In this document: positions 1 to 5,323 of the stretch, one piece after another
How positions within the stretch are numbered: position 1 is the stretch's first letter
Layout of the letters: every line of letters starts with the position of its first letter
From: Nitrosopumilales archaeon
Lineage (GTDB): Archaea; Thermoproteota; Nitrososphaeria; Nitrososphaerales; Nitrososphaeraceae
Reading direction: 5' to 3'
NCBI GenBank assembly: GCA_009665115.1
Contig: WJXE01000055.1
Span: 1 to 9,538, forward strand
DNA length: 9,538 nt
Translations under genes and position numbers: made by a program
Notes under the pieces: generated by a model
What the model saw: only the letters and a program-made list of their open reading frames with translations
What the model was told of the DNA's origin: nothing
Databases searched by the model: none

Positions 1-5
1 CTATT

Positions 6-25
6 GCCTAGAAATTGTTTTAGGC
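6..25. other. hairpin (8-bp stem, 4-nt loop)
   Basis: GCCTAGAA (6-13) and TTTTAGGC (18-25) pair around the loop ATTG, with one G-U wobble if transcribed from the + strand. No T-run follows. It may be the 3' end of a transcript entering from the left edge, or chance. No complete gene is seen in 1-215. Confidence 0.3.
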
Positions 26-184
26 TATAGGTGGTTCGATGAACAAAAGATGAATAGTTGCATCGGGATGTTATATTCGGTACTCAATAGTATTGCCATG
101 TGCCTCTGCGAAACTAGCAAAATAGGCCACAAGAATGCGAGACCCAATTGAGCAAAACATCAGAATTTATCAGTTACTAAAAAC

Positions 185-191
185 TAATATA
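185..191 (+). promoter_or_regulatory. TATA-like box for the mini-membrane gene
   Basis: TAATATA is centred about 28 nt before the ATG at 216, the same spacing as the other promoters in this window. It favours a leaderless start at 216 over the in-frame ATG at 135. Confidence 0.35.
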
Positions 192-215
192 CAACCAATT
201 CAATATAGGTCTGAT

Positions 216-380
216 ATGGCAGAGGCAGATATAGGAATATACATCGCCACCGCCGGTGCGCTTGCAATGACGATAGCAATACTATTTGCAGAACGTGCAT
301 ATCGGTATCGAAGACTAAAAGAGAAGAAGCACGCAGGGACTATGGGGTTCGAATACGAATCGGCTGCAGGAACGGAATAA
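216..380 (+). CDS. small single-helix membrane protein, unknown function (54 aa)
   Basis: I do not recognise this gene. From the ATG at 216 it encodes 54 residues: a short acidic N-terminus (MAEAD), one hydrophobic segment at about residues 6-26 (IGIYIATAGALAMTIAILFAE), then a strongly basic stretch (RAYRYRRLKEKK) and a polar tail ending in AAGTE. By the positive-inside rule the basic tail should be cytoplasmic. An in-frame ATG at 135 would add 27 polar residues. I prefer 216 because a TATA-like box lies about 28 nt upstream and AGGT sits just before the start. It stands alone, and its neighbours give no functional hint. Small one-helix proteins often serve as accessory subunits of membrane complexes, but nothing here identifies a partner. 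Confidence 0.5.
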   Translation: MAEADIGIYIATAGALAMTIAILFAERAYRYRRLKEKKHAGTMGFEYESAAGTE

Positions 381-462
381 GAATCCAAATAAAATTACAA
401 CCAATCCTCCTTTTTGATTCATTCAGCCGCATCTGATGTAGCACGTAGTTCTAATATTATGA

Positions 463-468
463 TTTAAG
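463..468 (+). promoter_or_regulatory. TATA-like box for the PH-like gene
   Basis: TTTAAG is centred about 28 nt before the ATG at 494, as expected for a leaderless or near-leaderless archaeal transcript. Confidence 0.4.
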
Positions 469-493
469 AACAGGTAAATTCTTAACCTAGGTT

Positions 494-985
494 ATGAGGG
501 TAAATATAGATTTAGACGAACATATCGTAGCAACCTTGCCAAAGATTTGGGGATATGAACTTGGCTTCATGGGCTTTTTCAACAAAACTAAAGAAGGAAT
601 TCTGGCACTCACGAACAAGCAAATTATATTTATCCCCGAGTGGGTATTCGTTACACCAAAAGAAAGAGAACAAAAATACTTTAATGAGGACCAAGCCAAG
701 GTGACCAGAATAAATGGCTATTCAGAAGCTCAACTCGATGAGGATATATCCAAATACTCAAAGAGTTTGCTAGTACCTTTGGAATCTGTTACTAGCGTTG
801 ATAGTGTTACACTACGTAAGGTAAACTTCTTGAGGATAAAATTCAACGCCAAACATAAGACGAGGACTTATGATTTCGGGATAGCCAAAACTTTGACGAA
901 TTATCCTATAAGACAACCATTACAGTTCTATAGCTTGGATTGGGCTGCCTGGATAAAACTGATAAAGGCATATCTCCCAAATTAG
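494..985 (+). CDS. PH/GRAM-like domain protein, unknown function
   Basis: The protein has 163 residues, no signal peptide and no membrane helix, so it is probably cytoplasmic. The stretch GILALTNKQIIFIPEW (35-50) resembles the early beta strands of PH/GRAM-type domains (small hydrophobic, LT, then a hydrophobic strand). LLVPLESVTSVDSV (92-105) followed by NFLRIKF (111-117) fits the later strands. A C-terminal amphipathic segment containing DWAAWIKLIKAYL (149-161) fits the closing helix. The fold suggestion rests on this pattern only. The ligand is unknown; such domains usually mediate lipid or protein contacts. The middle (about 54-90) is charged and probably an insertion. The gene is monocistronic, with its own TATA box, and converges on the next gene with a 23-nt gap. 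Confidence 0.7.
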   Translation: MRVNIDLDEHIVATLPKIWGYELGFMGFFNKTKEGILALTNKQIIFIPEWVFVTPKEREQKYFNEDQAKVTRINGYSEAQLDEDISKYSKSLLVPLESVTSVDSVTLRKVNFLRIKFNAKHKTRTYDFGIAKTLTNYPIRQPLQFYSLDWAAWIKLIKAYLPN

Positions 986-1008
986 ATCATTGATTAATGT
1001 TTTGCTCT

Positions 1009-1488
1009 TCAAGGAGGGCTTTGATTCGGGCCATGTATTATACTCCTGGATCTCAGAACGATGCCGTCTTGTGGTTCTTCGAGCGGTTCCCTTAGGAACA
1101 TCACATCAGTGACTTTCTTCCGATAGTCGAATACCTCAAGTTCGTAGGACTCTCCCTTGTGTCGGTATAGCGCGAGGTGCAAATAAGCAGCCCCCTCATA
1201 GTCAGCTTTGAATGTATTGTAGTGTTGGGACACATCAAGGGCTTTCAAAAATACCCATGTATTTTCTAAAAAGTTTGAGTCTCCGTACAATATGAATTCA
1301 TATGAATGGTTTGTTTCCAAAAATCTCATCTTTATCCAGTCATCCGGCCACCACTTTATGACTTTGTTCCAAGCATTAAGCAGTGTTTTCCTGTTGTTGA
1401 AGACCAAAATCACTTTTGCACGAACATTATAAAACTCATATCCTACGCCCATGAAGGCATCGAACCACCTCATGCTTTTATCAGTCAC
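1009..1488 (-). CDS. hypothetical protein, aromatic-rich (159 aa)
   Basis: I do not recognise this protein. It is soluble, without signal peptide or membrane helix, and unusually rich in aromatic residues (for example NAWNKVIKWWPDDWIKMRF around residues 38-56, and repeated Tyr/Phe/His later). Hydrophobic stretches such as RAKVILVF (23-30), SYEFILYG (62-69) and AAYLHLALYRH (100-110) look like beta strands, so a small alpha/beta fold is likely. The start is taken as the GTG at 1488 because a TATA-like box lies about 28 nt upstream on the same strand. The ATG at 1473, five codons in, is the alternative. It faces the PH-like gene tail to tail and is divergent from eS1. Nothing indicates a function. 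Confidence 0.6.
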   Translation of the reverse strand: MTDKSMRWFDAFMGVGYEFYNVRAKVILVFNNRKTLLNAWNKVIKWWPDDWIKMRFLETNHSYEFILYGDSNFLENTWVFLKALDVSQHYNTFKADYEGAAYLHLALYRHKGESYELEVFDYRKKVTDVMFLREPLEEPQDGIVLRSRSIIHGPNQSPP

Positions 1489-1512
1489 AAGTATTCTAAG
1501 TGGTTACTCGTC

Positions 1513-1519
1513 ATATTTA
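1513..1519 (-). promoter_or_regulatory. TATA-like box for the 159-aa gene
   Basis: The - strand reads TAAATAT, centred 28 nt before the GTG at 1488. The spacing supports a leaderless GTG start. Confidence 0.4.
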
Positions 1520-1684
1520 ATGATTAGACGCATGATTAGTTTTCAACCGCCATTAGTTAATGAGTAAGGCATAACTGACAATATGATAATGATCGTAGGA
1601 TACTTTAATGAGCGTAGATTCAAGTATTATTTCAGATGAGGCTGATCCATAGTTGTGCTGTAGAGTTCATGCCTAGAACATGAC

Positions 1685-1690
1685 TTATAT
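1685..1690 (+). promoter_or_regulatory. TATA box for the eS1 cluster
   Basis: TTATAT is centred about 27 nt before the ATG at 1714. This places the transcription start at or next to that ATG and argues against the upstream in-frame TTG at 1699. Confidence 0.45.
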
Positions 1691-1713
1691 TTTGGTGTTT
1701 GAGTCTAGGTTTC

Positions 1714-2385
1714 ATGGTCAAAGGCGGTAAGAGAGGTGGACGGGTCCGAGACAAATGGAGAGACAAGCAATGGGTTGTAGTAAAATCACCATCGGCATTT
1801 GGAGGCGGTTTTCTTAACTACATACCGATTACAGTCACCGATCTTGCAAAAGGGCGCGTGATTGAAAACACTATGTTCGATATTTTAAAACAGGACCCCA
1901 CACAACATCAGACAAAAGTATTCGTGCAAATAGATAAAATCAACGAGGGGAGCGCAACGACCATTTTCAAAGGTCATGAATATGCAAAAGAATTCTTGAG
2001 GAGTTTGATTAGGCGGGGGAGTTCAATGATCACTCATGTGCACGACTATATGACGATGGATGGCTACACATTTAGAGTAGTATTAATTGCACTAAGTCAA
2101 AAACGACTTAATTCCTCCAAAAAACACGAGATTAGAATGATCGCTCATAAGGCGCTAGCAGATAAGATTCCGAAGCTCAACATCGACCAGTTTGTTCAGG
2201 AAGCCACTATGGGTAAGATGGGTGCAGACCTCCTTGCTGCAGCGAAGATAATCGCGCCCTTGAGGCATATAGGCATTAAGAAGACAAAATTGATTTCAAC
2301 CCCGGAATCGAGAGCTCTGCTGATGGCGAAACCAATTGAACAAACACTCTCGTCCTCAACAGAACAGGCTGATGATAAGACATAG
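1714..2385 (+). CDS. rps3ae: ribosomal protein eS1 (S3Ae)
   Basis: This is a structural protein of the archaeal/eukaryotic small ribosomal subunit. From the ATG at 1714 it has 223 residues, close to the family norm. The family hallmark is at the N-terminus: a basic tail, then DKWRDKQWVVVKSPSAFG (13-30). The body continues with GRVIENTMFDILKQDPTQHQTKVFVQIDKI (47-76), HVHDYMTMDGYTFRVVLIAL (108-127) and a C-terminal IIAPLRHIGIKKTKLIS (179-195), all in the expected order. The Ser/Thr-rich tail is typical low-complexity sequence. The upstream TTG at 1699 would add five residues; the TATA spacing favours 1714. It leads a cluster with exosome-associated and RNase P genes, linking ribosome synthesis to RNA processing. 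Confidence 0.95.
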   Translation: MVKGGKRGGRVRDKWRDKQWVVVKSPSAFGGGFLNYIPITVTDLAKGRVIENTMFDILKQDPTQHQTKVFVQIDKINEGSATTIFKGHEYAKEFLRSLIRRGSSMITHVHDYMTMDGYTFRVVLIALSQKRLNSSKKHEIRMIAHKALADKIPKLNIDQFVQEATMGKMGADLLAAAKIIAPLRHIGIKKTKLISTPESRALLMAKPIEQTLSSSTEQADDKT

Positions 2386-2416
2386 CTAAAACTCCTATTA
2401 TCCATCCTTATCGGTT

Positions 2417-2848
2417 ATGATCCGTAATGAGAGTGTCAATTTTTCGGCTGCCGAGATCAGTATTATAGTTCATGCGACTGAAGAGAAAGATAAGATTTTG
2501 GAACATTTTAGTAGCACACTTAGTGTTTCTCCTGACAGTTTTTCTACAGGATTTGCAGAAGGTCATTGGGGAAATAAAATTGTTCTGTTAACTTCCATTC
2601 TCAACAAAAACGAGGCAAATTCTTTATACGTGAAAATTAAATCTTGTCTCACCGATACGGATGTCGCGCCACTTTCAAATTTCTTTGATTTCTATGACGA
2701 GAAGGGAAATCTGTACATAAGATTAGACAAACAAAGAGTCTGCAGGGGGAGGGTTTCTCTCTCGGATGGAGACTCGATTAGGATCAAATTCAAATCCATA
2801 TTGACGCATGAACCTCGCAAATCAACGTTGAATAGAATGAGGACTTGA
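2417..2848 (+). CDS. RNA-binding protein of the COG1325 (exosome-associated) family
   Basis: A 143-residue soluble protein resembling the archaeal COG1325 family, described as RNA-binding proteins linked by gene context to the exosome. Supporting features are the opening SAAEISIIVHATEEKDKILEHF (10-31), the GHWGNKIVLLTSIL segment (49-62, matching the family's G-x-x-GN-P/K-I pattern), and the later FDFYDEKGNLYIRLDKQRVCRGRVSLSDGDSIRIKFK (90-126), which alternates strands with a D-x-x-G-x-LY-IR-x-DKQ signature. The gene order, just before rnp3 and rnp2, is a recurring archaeal arrangement and strengthens the call. It starts 31 nt after eS1 and ends overlapping the ATG of rnp3 by 1 nt (TGATG), so it is probably translationally coupled. 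The RNA-binding role is inferred from family membership. Confidence 0.75.
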   Translation: MIRNESVNFSAAEISIIVHATEEKDKILEHFSSTLSVSPDSFSTGFAEGHWGNKIVLLTSILNKNEANSLYVKIKSCLTDTDVAPLSNFFDFYDEKGNLYIRLDKQRVCRGRVSLSDGDSIRIKFKSILTHEPRKSTLNRMRT

Positions 2849-3405
2849 TGTTAAGGAGAAGAGATCTCTGCGTCTACGATAATAATCTTGAGAAAATGCT
2901 CAGGGCAGCTGAGATTTTGGAAATAGATGAGATAGGTAGTGAGTATCATGGTTCTGCTCATGAAAATGTGATCTATCGTTTGAATAGACCGCCATCCCTA
3001 ATCACTGATTACCCATATCTTGTGGTTTCCGACAAGATTGGGGAACTTTCCTCGCCTTGGTTGGACATTTTTGTTGTTAGAGATTATTTCAGGGTGAAGT
3101 CTATTCTTAAAAAAAAAGTAAGAACACGAATTGGTTTGGAGATTTTCTTCGCTGACATACGCCAGGCAAACGGGTTCAGTGTCGGAAAATGGTTTGAACA
3201 GGTTAGAGACCTGTACAAACTTTGTAACTCGATAAATTGCCAGCTAGTTCTTTCAAGTGGGGCAAGATGTCCAAGAGAAATGATATCTGGTCGCTGCTTT
3301 GATTCTTTACTAAACCTTTGTAATATCAAACCAGAAAGATACTGGCGAGAACTTGAAGAATGGATCGAAATAAGACTAGGGAAAAAGTGTTACGTAGATG
3401 CTTAA
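2848..3405 (+). CDS. rnp3: ribonuclease P protein component 3 (Rpp30)
   Basis: One of the archaeal RNase P proteins. It pairs with Pop5 to help the catalytic RNA remove 5' leaders from pre-tRNA. The 185 residues show the family's TIM-barrel-like pattern. The opening RRDLCVYDNNLEKMLRAAEILEIDEIG (4-30) matches the D-L-x-V-Y strand and first helix, and LEIFFADIRQ (97-106) is a central strand. CQLVLSSGARCPREMISGRCFDSLLNLCNI (131-160) matches the diagnostic SSGA loop followed by R-x-x-x-D-x-L-L. It is somewhat shorter than many homologues. The ATG at 2848 overlaps the previous stop by 1 nt and is preferred over the TTG directly before it. A run of nine A (3109-3117) lies within the KKK codons; the frame is intact. 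It overlaps rnp2 by 8 nt. Confidence 0.9.
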   Translation: MLRRRDLCVYDNNLEKMLRAAEILEIDEIGSEYHGSAHENVIYRLNRPPSLITDYPYLVVSDKIGELSSPWLDIFVVRDYFRVKSILKKKVRTRIGLEIFFADIRQANGFSVGKWFEQVRDLYKLCNSINCQLVLSSGARCPREMISGRCFDSLLNLCNIKPERYWRELEEWIEIRLGKKCYVDA

Positions 3406-3730
3406 TCGGCGTGACAAACGTAGATATCTGGCTATTTGGAATGGCGACCACAGTTATGACCAGCGTAAAATAGTTGAGGCGATCAGTAAACGGAGTTCCG
3501 AGCTATTTGGTCAAATAGCAACGGAAAAAGCCAAAATAAGATTCATTGATATTGATGAAAAAAAAGTCATTGTCATAATAAGTTGTAAATTAGAAATGCT
3601 TGGAACCATGTTGTCGACTATTGTTTTAATGCAGCCGCCTATCGTTGTGTTACATATTTCAGGTACGTTAAAGGCTTTACGGACACGAATGGGAAGAGAC
3701 TCGGAAAAGCTTTTTCTCGCATTCCTATGA
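3398..3730 (+). CDS. rnp2: ribonuclease P protein component 2 (Pop5)
   Basis: A partner of Rpp30 in archaeal RNase P; the Pop5-Rpp30 pair supports cleavage by the RNA subunit. The 110-residue length is normal for the family. Diagnostic features are the N-terminal basic KRRYLAIW (7-14), corresponding to the RRYL-x-F/V motif, a helix around 21-38, strands AKIRFIDIDEKKVIVIISCK (45-64), and the C-terminal VVLHISGTLKALRTRM (83-98), where GT-x-x-x-x-R matches the family's conserved GTLK/R segment. The start overlaps the end of rnp3 by 8 nt, so coupled translation is likely. It ends the + strand cluster. A 613-bp spacer follows before the next, oppositely oriented gene. Confidence 0.88.
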   Translation: MLNRRDKRRYLAIWNGDHSYDQRKIVEAISKRSSELFGQIATEKAKIRFIDIDEKKVIVIISCKLEMLGTMLSTIVLMQPPIVVLHISGTLKALRTRMGRDSEKLFLAFL

Positions 3731-3956
3731 TCAAAGTGTCGCAGAATAGATCTTCCTATCAAGTGTTACGTTTTTAGCAGGGCAAAAGTATCTCCTTATT
3801 GGGGATGAGGTAATTGATCGCTGCTCCAGACCGAGTCAAAAACAATGAAGATCTCGCGACGAACCGACCCAAATATTGCTTAGGGTCACATCTAGACTAG
3901 ACTTCACTAGTGATAAACCCATTTAACGGGTTAAACAAAAAATAAAGACCATAGCA

Positions 3957-4260
3957 TCTTTGTAGACCACCACTAATATGTACCAACCCTATTGTAAGGT
4001 AGTAGATCTCTAAAGAGTAAAAATACTACAAAGAGAGACCTGCGGAAGAGGTACGCACGGAACTTGATTTGGCTGCGAGAAATTGTCCGGCCACCCGGCG
4101 CATTTTATTTGCAGATGGATACGCATTCAACCTTGGGACACCGAAATTTGTTAAATTGCAGAACCTCTAGCTTCGTTAATCCTAAGAATTTATCACTAAA
4201 GAAAGACTACGACTTTAATAAATTAAGAAAGGCCGGACTTGCTTTTCCTTAGGAGAGATC
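3957..4260. ncRNA. candidate structured RNA, strand uncertain
   Basis: About 300 nt in which distant segments pair: a 9-bp helix (3957-3965 with 4026-4034) enclosing a 6-bp helix and a CTCT/AGAG mini-hairpin, an 8-bp GC-rich pairing (4085-4092 with 4231-4238), a local AATTT/AAATT hairpin (4145-4157), a 12-bp bulged hairpin (4187-4224), and CCTAAG/CTTAGG (4181-4186 with 4248-4253). The 8-bp pairing and the CCTAAG helix cross each other, so they would form a pseudoknot or be alternatives. An A/T-rich promoter-like stretch (AAAAAATAAA) lies just upstream on the + strand near 3938. No known family motif is visible. Some of this pairing could be chance in 300 nt. Confidence 0.25.
4187..4224. repeat. 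bulged inverted repeat (7 + 5 bp)
   Basis: AATTTAT (4187-4193) pairs with ATAAATT (4218-4224), and after a 3-nt bulge TAAAG (4197-4201) pairs with CTTTA (4213-4217), leaving an 11-nt loop. The two stems stack directly on the 3' side. This is the clearest local hairpin of the convergent spacer. Confidence 0.45.
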
Positions 4261-4280
4261 CGTAAGAAAATCCAACGTAG

Positions 4281-4290
4281 ATTCTAGAAT
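4281..4290. repeat. perfect 10-bp palindrome ATTCTAGAAT
   Basis: The ten bases are identical to their reverse complement. They lie about 50 bp beyond the stop of the - strand gene ending at 4344. A dimeric regulator site or chance are both possible; no second copy was noticed. Confidence 0.25.
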
Positions 4291-4295
4291 GCGTT

Positions 4296-4339
4296 AAAAA
4301 ATGAAATAGAGGAAGTTTGTGGGCACCAACTAGTTGTGC
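4296..4339 (-). terminator. possible terminator of the two-helix membrane gene
   Basis: On the - strand, directly after the stop at 4344, GCACAAC pairs with GTTG-GTGC (4323-4339, one bulged G, palindromic core CAACTAGTTG). A TTTTTT tract follows at 4301-4296. T-rich tracts terminate archaeal transcription; the role of the hairpin is uncertain. Confidence 0.4.
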
Positions 4340-4343
4340 GATT

Positions 4344-4631
4344 TCACCAATGGTGTTTCTCGTCTGGAATCTGACCTATCTGTTCTCGTTCGAAGTACCT
4401 TTCCAGCTCCGTCATCCATTTCTCTTTAGCAGCGCCACCGCCAAGACCTTTTCTTCGCAGCCAAAACGCAATCACACTTAACAAGAACACAGCGAACAGC
4501 ATGGTGCCGAAGATGTAGATCGATACGTCGTAGAATAGGGGGTCGTATTGTGGTCCAATCTGCATAAGCAGACCTTTAATTGCTGTGATGATCATTGGTA
4601 CAAGAATTAGGAGAGCGCTCATTATCATCAT
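4344..4631 (-). CDS. small two-helix membrane protein, candidate accessory AMO subunit
   Basis: A 95-residue membrane protein. Helix 1 spans about residues 5-24 (SALLILVPMIITAIKGLLMQ). A short loop GPQYDPLFYD follows, then helix 2 at about 36-57 (VSIYIFGTMLFAVFLLSVIAFW). The basic RRKG (59-62) marks the cytoplasmic side, and an amphipathic segment KEKWMTELERYFERE (69-83) and the tail DEKHHW complete it. Archaea that oxidise ammonia carry small lineage-specific AMO subunits (AmoX, AmoY, AmoZ). Size, topology and position in an AMO-linked neighbourhood fit one of these, most likely of the AmoY/AmoX type, but I cannot decide which from sequence alone. The start has three near ATGs (4631, 4628, 4622); a TATATA box 22-31 nt upstream fits the later two. 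It has its own promoter and is transcribed like the next small gene and amoB. Confidence 0.8.
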   Translation of the reverse strand: MMIMSALLILVPMIITAIKGLLMQIGPQYDPLFYDVSIYIFGTMLFAVFLLSVIAFWLRRKGLGGGAAKEKWMTELERYFEREQIGQIPDEKHHW

Positions 4632-4650
4632 ACAAAAACGAAATCTATGA

Positions 4651-4656
4651 TATATA
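4651..4656 (-). promoter_or_regulatory. TATA box of the two-helix membrane gene
   Basis: TATATA is centred 22, 25 or 31 nt before the possible ATGs at 4631, 4628 and 4622. The canonical spacing points to one of the two downstream ATGs as the leaderless start. Confidence 0.5.
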
Positions 4657-4810
4657 CATTTTGGTTCTGCCTACTCACTACCGGTCTTCATTAATAATGG
4701 ATGACCTCCGAGATTACGAATTAGCATGATCGAGCAACAGCTTCGAATTAAGACTTTGGATGAAACCAGCATAAAATCAGTTATCTGCTGCTTTGTGGCA
4801 GCTGCTCGCT

Positions 4811-4824
4811 AAAATAAAAAAAAG
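4811..4824 (-). terminator. T-rich terminator of the signal-peptide membrane gene
   Basis: On the - strand the sequence after the stop at 4838 reads TTTTTTTTATTTT (4823-4811), a typical archaeal T-tract terminator without hairpin. It separates this gene from the two-helix gene downstream, so the two are independent units. Confidence 0.55.
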
Positions 4825-4837
4825 ATTTTTGGAGGAG

Positions 4838-5182
4838 TTAAGTCGTGGCCTCTTTACTCGGGGTTCTGGCTCTAACGAAGAACATGCCTGCAACACCGCC
4901 AAAGATTACAGTGATGATAATAATGAAGAGTAGCGTTGAATTAATTGTGGTCCCAAGCATGGGTGTTCCAGAGCCATACGCACCCGCTTGCTGCGCATTT
5001 GAAACTTTCTCCCTAGCCAGCTTAAGTTGTTGTTCAATGCCGCCTCCGACTGATAGGCCGCCCCCACCGCTGGTAGTTGCGCCACCATATTGTGCGTTCG
5101 CGATCTGAAATGCAGGTAGTGCAAATGCAGTGCCCATTAGAGTAACTAGTGCCACCATAGCCATCAAAATTGGCTTATTCAT
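4838..5182 (-). CDS. exported single-anchor membrane protein, candidate accessory AMO subunit
   Basis: A 114-residue protein with a clear signal peptide (residues 1-30: MNKP, a hydrophobic core, and the ANA|Q cleavage pattern at 30/31). An extracytoplasmic part follows, with a Gly/Ser-rich linker (33-49) and an amphipathic helix IEQQLKLAREKVSNAQQ (49-65). It ends with a membrane anchor at 82-103 (STLLFIIIITVIFGGVAGMFFV) and RAR as stop-transfer. The mature protein would sit mostly outside the membrane with its C-terminus inside. This layout, the small size and the linkage to amoB and to S15 fit the archaeal AMO subunits AmoY/AmoZ, most likely AmoZ; the naming is inference. ATG 5182 lies about 30 nt after a TATA-like box. 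The gene is divergent from S15, with 141 bp between the starts. Confidence 0.82.
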   Translation of the reverse strand: MNKPILMAMVALVTLMGTAFALPAFQIANAQYGGATTSGGGGLSVGGGIEQQLKLAREKVSNAQQAGAYGSGTPMLGTTINSTLLFIIIITVIFGGVAGMFFVRARTPSKEATT

Positions 5183-5208
5183 ATTGAAGTAATCTTTCTC
5201 GCGCGCGA

Positions 5209-5216
5209 TTATTTAA
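5209..5216 (-). promoter_or_regulatory. TATA-like box of the signal-peptide membrane gene
   Basis: The - strand reads TTAAATAA, centred about 30 nt before the ATG at 5182. A GC-alternating tract (GCGCGCG, 5201-5207) lies just downstream of it. Confidence 0.45.
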
Positions 5217-5291
5217 CTTTTTGGTATCTTCTTGAGTTACCAAAGATGTATCCTCTAAAGTCAAAGATAAGGACATCATTCCCTAGTAACA

Positions 5292-5297
5292 TTTAAG
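5292..5297 (+). promoter_or_regulatory. TATA-like box of the S15 operon
   Basis: TTTAAG, followed by ATATAC, lies about 29 nt before the ATG at 5324. It would drive the S15-DHH-Pcc1-SerRS operon from a leaderless start. Confidence 0.45.
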
Positions 5298-5323
5298 ATA
5301 TACGGTCGATCTCCTCGTAGTAA

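Larger units (their letters stand above)
3731..4343. other. 613-bp convergent spacer, no convincing protein gene, rich in complementary segments
   Basis: This gap lies between two converging genes, where long spacers are unusual. The only ORF of note (4064-4252, TTG start, 62 codons) lacks protein-like character and I reject it. The stretch contains many pairable segments. These include TTGATCG/CGA-TCAA with one bulge (3814-3839), GACCC/GGGTC (3866-3887), AACCC/GGGTT (3916-3932), TCTTTGTAG with CTACAAAGA (3957-3965 and 4026-4034), GTAGTA with TACTAC (about 3999-4029), GTCCGGCC with GGCCGGAC (4085-4092 and 4231-4238), and the hairpin at 4187-4224. I could not match it to SRP RNA, RNase P RNA, 5S rRNA or tRNA. 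Confidence 0.5.

Noticed and set aside
98..151. 17-codon ORF (ATG 98) about 25 nt after a TTATAT at 71-76, a possible leader peptide
   Set aside because: Too short to support, and the mini-membrane gene has its own better-placed TATA-like box.
3805..3840. GGAGCAGC on the - strand, reminiscent of SRP RNA helix 8
   Set aside because: The GGAA tetraloop and the matching 5' side of the helix are missing.
4035..4060. GCGGAAG stem-loop resembling an SRP RNA tip
   Set aside because: The conserved AGCAGCC side is absent, so it is only a local hairpin.
4064..4252. 62-codon + strand ORF with TTG start in the convergent spacer
   Set aside because: No TATA-like or SD support for the start, residue composition without clear protein character, and it overlaps the pairing segments of the candidate RNA.
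4225..4256. AAGGAAAAGCAAGTCCGG on the - strand, reminiscent of the RNase P RNA CR-I motif
   Set aside because: It has inserted bases in the middle of the motif, and I could not find the matching CR-V segment.
4908..4935. TGATGA resembling a C box of a C/D sRNA
   Set aside because: No CTGA D box at a suitable distance, and it lies inside a coding gene.
4906..5124. Open frames on either strand across the signal-peptide membrane gene
   Set aside because: They are shadows: the - strand frame at 4838-5182 has a signal peptide, anchor, promoter and terminator, and the others do not.
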